From positions 1-64,000 of the forward strand of contig JBFGAX010000008.1 of NCBI GenBank assembly GCA_041567895.1: a DNA stretch of 64,000 nt, written 5' to 3'. This document shows positions 46,412-52,910 of the stretch, one piece after another. This DNA is from JABDOU01 sp041567895 (GTDB lineage: Bacteria; Actinomycetota; Acidimicrobiia; Spongiisociales; SHLN01). Within the stretch, counting starts at the first letter, position 1; every line of letters starts with the position of its first letter. Under the pieces are notes generated by a model. The model ran no database searches, had not been told where the DNA came from, and worked only from the letters and a program-made list of their open reading frames with translations. A program made the translations under genes and the position numbers.

Positions 46412-47235
46412 GCTGAGAACAACTCGTCCATATCCATCAGCCCGGGACCCTGGGGACCCAGCCGCCGATCGGATAGAAGCGACCGGGCGGACTTCTCGAA
46501 CGATGCCATGGCGCTCCGGTAAAAGCCTGATCCGACACTCACACGCTTCACACCCGCCTCTTCCAGGTCATCGAGACCCCATTCCTGTCCGGGCAATCCG
46601 ATGAGGACGTTCACCGGCACTCCCACGCTCGCGACCACCTTCTGAATGTCCGCGAGGTCTATGAGACCCGGGGCGTATACCGCGTCGGCCCCTGCGGACT
46701 CAAACGACTGAAGCCGGCGAATCGTATCGTCGAGATCATGTCGGTCGTGGAGGTAGTTCTCTGCCCGTGCGACGAGCACGAAAGGAAATCCGGATGATCG
46801 GGCTGCTGCCGCCCCTGCCTCAATGCGATCGGCGGCGAGGCTCGGATCGTAGAAGGGGTCGTCCGGGTCGCCGGTGGCGTCCTCGATGCAACAACCCGAG
46901 AGGCCGGCTGCAATCGCCGACGCCACGGTCTCGGCCACCTCCATCGGCTCGTCGCCGTATCCCCGCTCGAAATCGCCTGACACCGGTAGCGTTGTTGCTT
47001 CGGCGATAGTCGTGGCATGCCAGATGGCCTCATCCCTGCTCACGGTCCGCCGCCCGTCGGCTCGCCCCATACTCCGGGCATGGCCGGCGCTCGTGGTGCC
47101 GAGCGCCTCGTAACCCATGTGCTCGAGCATGCGGGCCGAGCCGACATCCCACGGATTCGGCAGCACGAACAGCCCTGGCCTGTGGTGGAGCGCTACGAAC
47201 TGCTCGCCCCGGTGCCTCTGATCATCTTCGTCCAT
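46408..47235 (-). CDS. Isocitrate lyase/PEP mutase superfamily protein
   Basis: A 275-residue barrel protein. Typical residues are LFVLPNPWDVGSARMLE, the metal-binding SGDFERGYGD (in place of D-x-D-x-GYG), CCIEDATGDP and AVYAPGL, with VNVLIGLPG near the C-terminus. Relatives cleave or form C-C or P-C bonds of oxalo- or phosphono-acids; many act as carboxyvinyl-carboxyphosphonate or oxaloacetate-type enzymes. Its part in the operon is unknown. ATG 47235 comes one base after the acyl-CoA dehydrogenase stop, with GGAGG upstream. Confidence 0.85.
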   Translation of the reverse strand: MDEDDQRHRGEQFVALHHRPGLFVLPNPWDVGSARMLEHMGYEALGTTSAGHARSMGRADGRRTVSRDEAIWHATTIAEATTLPVSGDFERGYGDEPMEVAETVASAIAAGLSGCCIEDATGDPDDPFYDPSLAADRIEAGAAAARSSGFPFVLVARAENYLHDRHDLDDTIRRLQSFESAGADAVYAPGLIDLADIQKVVASVGVPVNVLIGLPGQEWGLDDLEEAGVKRVSVGSGFYRSAMASFEKSARSLLSDRRLGPQGPGLMDMDELFSA

Positions 47236-47236
47236 T

Positions 47237-48397
47237 TCAACCTCCCAGCGGTCGCAGCATCGCTCGGGAAATAATGTGCCGCTGAATCTCGCTGGTCCCG
47301 TCCCAAATCCGATCGACACGGGTGTCGCGCCACATGCGCTCGAGCGGCAGTTCTTCCATGAGACCCATACCACCGTAGACCTGGATCGCTTCGTCCGTCA
47401 CAAACTGACACATCTCGGTGGCGAGAACTTTGGCCATGGCCGCATCGGCATCGTGCATGATTCCCCTGTCCATCTTCCAGGCAGCCTGCAATGTCTTCAG
47501 TTCAGCAGCCTCATACCGCATTTGCATATCCGCGAGCTTGAACGACACCCCCTGAAATTTGCCGATCTGGGTTCCGAACTGGCGCCGATCCACGGCCCAC
47601 TGAGTGGCGAGTTGAATCGCACGGCGTGCCCGGCCCAGACAAATTGCGGCTACTTGAAGCCGGGTCGCTCCGAGCCACTCGTTTGCCACGTCGAATCCCT
47701 CGTGGGGTTGGCCCAGCACCGAACCGGCAGGCACCCGGCAGTCGTCGAACTTGAGGATGAAGTTGTGGTAGCCGCGATTGGATACGCTGCTATAGCCCGG
47801 CAATCGTTCAAAACCAGGCGTGTCGAAGTCAACGAGGAAGGCCGTGATCCGTTTCCTCGCACCGCGATCTGTTTCTTCCTCACCCGAAGCGGCAAAGACG
47901 ATCACATAATCGGCCAGATCGGCGTGCGAAATGAAATGCTTGGTGCCGTTGAGCACCCAGTCATCACCGTCGACAATGGCCGTGCACTTCATGCCCCGTA
48001 CGTCAGAGCCGGCGTCCGGCTCTGACATCGCCAAACAATCCACCCGGTCGCCGCTCACGGTCGGTATCAGATATTCGTCGATTTGCTCCGGAGTGCATGC
48101 CTGCAAAATGTTCGATGGCCGATGAACGATGTATTGCAGCGCATAGCTCGTTGCTCCCAGTTCCCGGTCGACCAGCGCCATCGTCACGTTGTCGAGGCCG
48201 GCGCCCCCGTACTCGGCGGGCATGTTCGCGGCATAGATCCCCGCGGCGATTGCCTTTCCCCGAATGTCGGCTACCAGCTCATCCGGAACGCGACCGGAAC
48301 GCTCGACCTCCTCCTCATGCGGCATCAGCTCTCGCTCGGTGAACTCCCGAGCCGTCTCCACGATGAGTTGCTGTTCGTCGGTGAGCGCAAAATCCAT
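47237..48397 (-). CDS. Acyl-CoA dehydrogenase (CaiA/gamma-butyrobetainyl-CoA dehydrogenase candidate)
   Basis: A 386-residue flavoprotein of usual length. FAD/substrate motifs are MSEPDAGSDVRG, WVLNGTKHFISHA, RRQFGTQIGKFQGVSFKLADM (in part), QVYGGMGLMEELP and RIWDGTSEIQRHIISRAML. At the position of the catalytic Glu of medium-chain enzymes there is Asp366, and the alternative helix-G Glu position is Thr, so the base is unusual. The operon suggests that it makes crotonobetainyl-CoA from gamma-butyrobetainyl-CoA. The start MDFALTDEQQL at 48397 is conserved; the 86-codon upstream extension overlaps the previous gene. Confidence 0.85.
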   Translation of the reverse strand: MDFALTDEQQLIVETAREFTERELMPHEEEVERSGRVPDELVADIRGKAIAAGIYAANMPAEYGGAGLDNVTMALVDRELGATSYALQYIVHRPSNILQACTPEQIDEYLIPTVSGDRVDCLAMSEPDAGSDVRGMKCTAIVDGDDWVLNGTKHFISHADLADYVIVFAASGEEETDRGARKRITAFLVDFDTPGFERLPGYSSVSNRGYHNFILKFDDCRVPAGSVLGQPHEGFDVANEWLGATRLQVAAICLGRARRAIQLATQWAVDRRQFGTQIGKFQGVSFKLADMQMRYEAAELKTLQAAWKMDRGIMHDADAAMAKVLATEMCQFVTDEAIQVYGGMGLMEELPLERMWRDTRVDRIWDGTSEIQRHIISRAMLRPLGG

Positions 48398-48407
48398 GTG
48401 GTCGATC

Positions 48408-49826
48408 CTACGAATCCCGGTGTGCCCTGGCGATCTCGGCGAGGGCCGCGGCAGGGCCGGGAAGTATTGGCGTCGACCGGCCCGCACTGGTGTCGACATG
48501 AACCAGCACTTGCTCGATGCTCGCCACGTGGTCCTCATCCGCGTACATCTCGTGAATGAAACGAAGGCGCCTGGGGTGTACCTCGCGGACCTGTGTCGTG
48601 AACCGGAGAGCGGCATCGGCTCCCACCTCCTTCCGGTAGCTGATGTGGGTTTCAACCGTGTAGAAGGAATGGCCGCCCGCCCTGTAATCGTCGTCGATCC
48701 CTATGTAGCGAAAGAGCTTGTCGGTAGCCCAGCCGGCCGCCAGGAGGTAGGCCGACTCCGTCATGTGCCGGTTGTAGTCGACCCATTCGGGCTCGACCGG
48801 GCAGGAGTACAGCTCCAGAGGGTTCGGAATGCGGTCACCGGTTTTCCAGCGCTCCTGCTGGACGCCATGGAGCCGCTCCTCCCACCGGGCCAGGGTTTGA
48901 CCCGCCCCGACGCCGTGTGCCTTGAGTCCGCGCATCACCGCAATCAGGTAGTCATCGCGCATGCGTTCGAGTTCGACGATGGAACGTTCCCCCGCCTGCA
49001 TGGCTGTGCCCTCAACCATCGCATCGACGAGATCATCGGTGAGCGGCGGGGCCACCAACTTCGTCCATGGCAGCTCCAGAGCAGGGCCGAACTGCTCGAG
49101 CATGTGGCGCATGCCCTCGTCGCCACCTGCCAGATGGAAAATGAGGTTGGTGCCCATGCCCGCCCACCGGAGACCCGGCCCGTAGGCAATGGCCTCGTCC
49201 AGCTCGCCGGTGGTGGCAACACCGTCTTTCACGAGGTGGAGGATCTCGCGCCACATGGCCTCCTGGAGACGGTCGGACAAATAGCCCTCTATCTCGGTTC
49301 GTACCCGCAACGGATGCATTCCGAGATCTTCGTAGACCGCCGTCGCTCGTTCCAGCGCCGGTGCCGACGTCTGGCGACCCCCGAGCACCTCAACCAGTGG
49401 CAGCAGGTAGACAGGGTTGAACGGATGCCCTATGACCAGCCGCCCGGGATGGCTGAGGCCCTCCTGCAGGAGCGAAGGCAACAAACCGGAAGAACTCGAC
49501 GCCACAACAACGTCCGGATCTGCCACAGCATCGATCGCCCCGTGGACCTCCTTCTTCAGCGATTCGTGTTCCGGCACGCTCTCCTGCACGAACTCGCAAA
49601 CCGAAACCACCTCCGCGACGGAATTCGCGAACTCCAACCGGGAAGGGTCGGCGCCTGGGAACAACCCGAGCTTGCGAGCGGATTCCCAAGCCCGATCGAC
49701 AGTCAGCCGAAGCCGCTCCTCGGCACCCGGAGCCGGATCGGTCGCAACGACGTCCCATCCACGAGCCAGGGCCCTGGTGGCCCATCCGGCACCGATGACT
49801 CCGGTACCGACCACGCCGAAGCGCAT
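48408..49826 (-). CDS. Carnitine 3-dehydrogenase fused to betainyl-CoA thioesterase
   Basis: A 472-residue fusion. Residues 1-about 320 are a 3-hydroxyacyl-CoA dehydrogenase-type domain: NAD motif VVGTGVIGAGWA at 5-16, SSSSGLLPS, GHPFNP catalytic His region and GPGLRWAGMGTN, as in L-carnitine dehydrogenase. Residues about 340-472 are a hotdog thioesterase with EWVDYNRHMTESAY and SFYTVETHISY. The first domain makes 3-dehydrocarnitine; the second would hydrolyse betainyl-CoA to glycine betaine after the cleavage enzyme acts. Its start and the preceding stop share one base. Confidence 0.88.
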   Translation of the reverse strand: MRFGVVGTGVIGAGWATRALARGWDVVATDPAPGAEERLRLTVDRAWESARKLGLFPGADPSRLEFANSVAEVVSVCEFVQESVPEHESLKKEVHGAIDAVADPDVVVASSSSGLLPSLLQEGLSHPGRLVIGHPFNPVYLLPLVEVLGGRQTSAPALERATAVYEDLGMHPLRVRTEIEGYLSDRLQEAMWREILHLVKDGVATTGELDEAIAYGPGLRWAGMGTNLIFHLAGGDEGMRHMLEQFGPALELPWTKLVAPPLTDDLVDAMVEGTAMQAGERSIVELERMRDDYLIAVMRGLKAHGVGAGQTLARWEERLHGVQQERWKTGDRIPNPLELYSCPVEPEWVDYNRHMTESAYLLAAGWATDKLFRYIGIDDDYRAGGHSFYTVETHISYRKEVGADAALRFTTQVREVHPRRLRFIHEMYADEDHVASIEQVLVHVDTSAGRSTPILPGPAAALAEIARAHRDS

Positions 49827-50446
49827 TAGCGCAGCCGGGGGTTGAGCGTGTAGGTGGACGTGATGGCCGCGGAGCCGAGTACGTGGCCTTCGATGGCGGC
49901 GTTGAGTTCGTCAACCGTGAAGCCAACCGCCAATCCGACGCTGGCAACGTCGAGCGCGTACACGGTGAATTCGTACCGATGGATGATCGAATCGTTCCAC
50001 GGCGGGCACGGACCGTCATAACCATGCCAGGTACCGCCCATCTCGGGGTCCTCCGCAAACCAGGATGTGTAATCGTTCACACCCTCGACAGGGCCTTCCG
50101 CGACACCTGGCTTGCCGCCAGGCGTGACGCCATCAGAAAAGGCACCCGCCGCCACATGCTGTACGCCTGCCGGGACATCGGCGAGCAACCAGTGGACAAA
50201 ATCGACCCTTGGCAGATCCTCGGGTACCTCGCGATCATCTTGATTGACATCATCGCCCGCGGACGGAACATCGACGTCGATGCAGGTGATAACGAAGGAT
50301 TTCGTCCCTTCCGGAACGTCGGTCCACGCCAGGTCGGGATTACGGTTGGCCGCGAACGTTGCGTGGCTACCGGGATCCGGCACACACAGCGCATACTCCG
50401 AGGGTATGGGCGCACCCTCCGTGATCGAATCGCTCGTCAGTCGCAT
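49826..50446 (-). CDS. YbhB/YbcL-type PEBP family protein
   Basis: A 206-residue phosphatidylethanolamine-binding-like protein. The signature segments NPDLAWTDVPEGTKSFVITCID (in part), DFVHWLLADVP, GYDGPCPPWNDSIIHRYEFTVYALD (in part) and the C-terminal DELNAAIEGHVLGSA are standard for the family. No enzymatic role is established for the bacterial members. It has no signal peptide. ATG 50446 follows AGGAGA. It sits between the cleavage enzyme and the carnitine dehydrogenase fusion. Confidence 0.88.
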   Translation of the reverse strand: MRLTSDSITEGAPIPSEYALCVPDPGSHATFAANRNPDLAWTDVPEGTKSFVITCIDVDVPSAGDDVNQDDREVPEDLPRVDFVHWLLADVPAGVQHVAAGAFSDGVTPGGKPGVAEGPVEGVNDYTSWFAEDPEMGGTWHGYDGPCPPWNDSIIHRYEFTVYALDVASVGLAVGFTVDELNAAIEGHVLGSAAITSTYTLNPRLR

Positions 50447-50497
50447 CGTCTTCTCCTGAGCTCCAATCCCCGAGATCCACTGCGGTCCCGGCTCGTT

Positions 50498-51427
50498 CTA
50501 ATAGCCAACGTTCTCCAAACCCTTGAGCGCCAGCCGCTCTCTCGCCTCGGCCGGCGTTGCCACCTCACGTGATAGCTCATCGATGATGCGCACGATCTTT
50601 TGAACCTGCTCTTCATTGGATTCTGCGAGCCGTCCTTTGCGCAGGTACAAGCCGTCTTCGAGACCAACCCGGGCATTCCCACCGAGCAGGATTCCAGCGG
50701 TGACCAGGTCAAATTGGAAGCGCCCACCGCCGAGCACGCCCCATTCGATGTCATCGCCGAAGAGCCGATGGGCGACGGTTTTCATCGTGACCACGTTTTC
50801 GACGTCGGGTCCGATGCCGCCGAAGGTCCCGACGACGAACTGCATGAAGATGGGCGGCTTCACCAGACCCATATCGGCGAAGTGGGCCAGTGTGTAGAGG
50901 TGGCCCACGTCATAGGCCTCGAACTCGAAACGGCAACCGGTCTCGTCAGCCAATTCTGTGAGCATGTACTCGATGTCTGCGAAGCTGCTCACGAAGGGTT
51001 CCGTTTTGGTGGATAGGAGAAAGTCTTCTTCCCAGTCGTACTTCCAGCGCCCCTCGTATTTGGGCACCATCTGGAACAACCCGTAATTCATGGTGCCGAG
51101 ATTGCATGTCGCCAGCTCAGGCTTCAGCTGTCGAATCGGGGCGAGCCGTTCCTCGATGGTCTGGCCCGTCGCACCCCCGGTGGTGATGGACACGATTGCG
51201 TCTGATCGTTCTTTGATGCCCTGGCAGTACGCGCGAAACAGGCCGACATCGGCGGTTGGGCGGCCGTCTTCCGGGTCCCTGGCGTGAATGTGGATCACCG
51301 CGGCTCCTGCCCCGGCCGCTGCCACCGACTGGTCGACCATCTCGTCGACTGTTACCGGGATGTCGATGTTCATCGTGGGCGTGTGCGATCCCCCGGTCAC
51401 CGCGCACGTCAAAATCAACTTTGAGAT
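50498..51427 (-). CDS. Beta-keto acid cleavage enzyme (DUF849), 3-dehydrocarnitine cleavage candidate
   Basis: A 309-residue zinc enzyme of the BKACE family, which transfers an acyl group from a beta-keto acid to CoA with release of acetoacetate. Motifs are TCAVTGGSHTPTMN, the metal site VIHIHARDPEDGRP (His46 and His48), TTGGATGQTIEERL, GTMNYGL and EFEAYDVGHL. Next to carnitine dehydrogenase the expected reaction is 3-dehydrocarnitine plus acetyl-CoA to betainyl-CoA plus acetoacetate. The family's usual MSK start aligns with ATC at 51427, five bases after AGGAGG. The first standard start codon is TTG 51418; the open frame runs to 51556. Confidence 0.88.
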   Translation of the reverse strand: MSKLILTCAVTGGSHTPTMNIDIPVTVDEMVDQSVAAAGAGAAVIHIHARDPEDGRPTADVGLFRAYCQGIKERSDAIVSITTGGATGQTIEERLAPIRQLKPELATCNLGTMNYGLFQMVPKYEGRWKYDWEEDFLLSTKTEPFVSSFADIEYMLTELADETGCRFEFEAYDVGHLYTLAHFADMGLVKPPIFMQFVVGTFGGIGPDVENVVTMKTVAHRLFGDDIEWGVLGGGRFQFDLVTAGILLGGNARVGLEDGLYLRKGRLAESNEEQVQKIVRIIDELSREVATPAEARERLALKGLENVGY

Positions 51428-51554
51428 GAGCTCCTCCTCATGTGCAAGGGGCTTCAGGCCATCTTCCCAGAGTTGGACGGCGCCCGCAATGAAAAGGACA
51501 CGCGTCGGGCGACCCGAGAGTGGTAGTGTCGAAAGGAGGACTAGAGGAGGTCTC

Positions 51555-52424
51555 ATGTATCCGCCTGCGTTCGCCTACTCCGCTCCCGAAACTCTCGACG
51601 AAGCACTCGCGACGTTGGCCGAGGAGGGCGATTCGGCTCGCGTCCTCGCCGGTGGCCAGAGTCTCATCCCCATGATGAAGCTGAGACTGGCCAACCCCGC
51701 CCATCTCGTCGACATCAACAACATCGAGGGACTCGACTACATCGATAGCGCAAACGGATATCTGCGCATCGGCGCTCTCGTGCGGCACAACGACATCGTC
51801 AATTCAGCGGACATCGCAGCTCACAACGGGGCCATCGCATCTGCCGCACCCTGGGTTGCCGACCCGCTCGTGCGCAACCGTGGCACTCTTTGCGGATCCG
51901 TGGCCCACTGTGATCCGGAAGGCGACTGGAATTCGGTCATGCTGGCAGTACGAGCCGAAGTCGTCGCCCAATCTGCAACAGGCGAGCGGGTGATACCAAT
52001 CGACGATTTCGTCGTCGACTTCTTCACCAACTCCCTCGCGACGGGCGAGATCGTGAGGGAAGTCAGGATCCCGAAATACACGGGGAAGGGTGGCGGCGCC
52101 TATCTGAAGCTGGAGCGCAAAATCGGCGACTACGCCACGGTGGCCGTCGCAACCCAGCTTCAACTCGGCGACGACGGCAAGATCTCCGAGGCCGGGATTG
52201 CGCTCACGGCCGTGAACAACAAGAACACGAGAGCTGCTGCGGCAGAGCAGGCTTTGGTAGGTCAAGAACCGTCTGACGAGCTGTTCAAAGAAGCAGGCGC
52301 GCTGGCCGCCGGAGCAGCCGAACCAGAGAGCAACGTTCGTGGGACAGCCGAATGGAAACGCAACGTCGTCAGCGTGTACACACGCCGGGGGCTCGAAGCA
52401 TCCCTGGCACAGGCCCGGGCATAG
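51555..52424 (+). CDS. coxM: Carbon monoxide dehydrogenase medium (FAD) subunit
   Basis: A 289-residue flavoprotein subunit of aerobic CO dehydrogenase. FAD contacts are LAGGQSLIPMMKLRL at about residues 31-45 and RNRGTLCGSVAHCDPEGDW at about 112-130. It takes electrons from CoxS. The ATG at 51555 has a strong GAGGAGG site; the frame is open further upstream across the divergent gene and was rejected. It is the first gene of coxMSL, the order seen in form I operons, and is divergent from the carnitine operon across about 127 bases. Confidence 0.92.
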   Translation: MYPPAFAYSAPETLDEALATLAEEGDSARVLAGGQSLIPMMKLRLANPAHLVDINNIEGLDYIDSANGYLRIGALVRHNDIVNSADIAAHNGAIASAAPWVADPLVRNRGTLCGSVAHCDPEGDWNSVMLAVRAEVVAQSATGERVIPIDDFVVDFFTNSLATGEIVREVRIPKYTGKGGGAYLKLERKIGDYATVAVATQLQLGDDGKISEAGIALTAVNNKNTRAAAAEQALVGQEPSDELFKEAGALAAGAAEPESNVRGTAEWKRNVVSVYTRRGLEASLAQARA

Positions 52425-52433
52425 GAGGATCAC

Positions 52434-52898
52434 ATGCAGATAAACGTCACGCTCAACGGAGCATCGCAGTCCTCGGATGTTGAACCCCGCCAGCTCCTCG
52501 TCGACTACATCCGGGCAACGGGTGCCACCGGCACCCACATCGGCTGCGATACGACGAGCTGCGGAGCATGCACGGTCCTGGTCGACGGCACGCCCATGAA
52601 ATCGTGCACGATGTTCGCCGTACAGGCGAACGGCACATCCATCACGACGGTCGAGGGCTTGAAACAAAACGGCGAGCTCCACCAGATTCAGACATCGTTC
52701 AAAGAAAAGCACGGGCTCCAATGTGGGTTCTGCACCCCCGGCATGATGCTGACGAGTGCGGCACTGTTGGAGCAAAACCCGGACCCGTCTGAAGACGATA
52801 TCCGGTGGGCGATCAGCGGCAACATCTGCCGATGCACCGGATACGTGAACATCGTGAAGGCCGTCCAGCACGCCGGCGAAGAAATGCGAAAGAGCTGA
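52434..52898 (+). CDS. coxS: Carbon monoxide dehydrogenase small (2Fe-2S) subunit
   Basis: A 154-residue iron-sulfur subunit with two [2Fe-2S] clusters: plant-type ligands Cys38, Cys43, Cys46 and Cys58, and C-terminal ligands Cys97, Cys100, Cys132 and Cys134 (QCGFCTPGM, CRCTGY). It relays electrons from molybdenum to FAD. GGAGG precedes the ATG. It lies 9 bases after coxM and 12 bases before coxL. Confidence 0.95.
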   Translation: MQINVTLNGASQSSDVEPRQLLVDYIRATGATGTHIGCDTTSCGACTVLVDGTPMKSCTMFAVQANGTSITTVEGLKQNGELHQIQTSFKEKHGLQCGFCTPGMMLTSAALLEQNPDPSEDDIRWAISGNICRCTGYVNIVKAVQHAGEEMRKS

Positions 52899-52910
52899 GG
52901 AGACACCACC

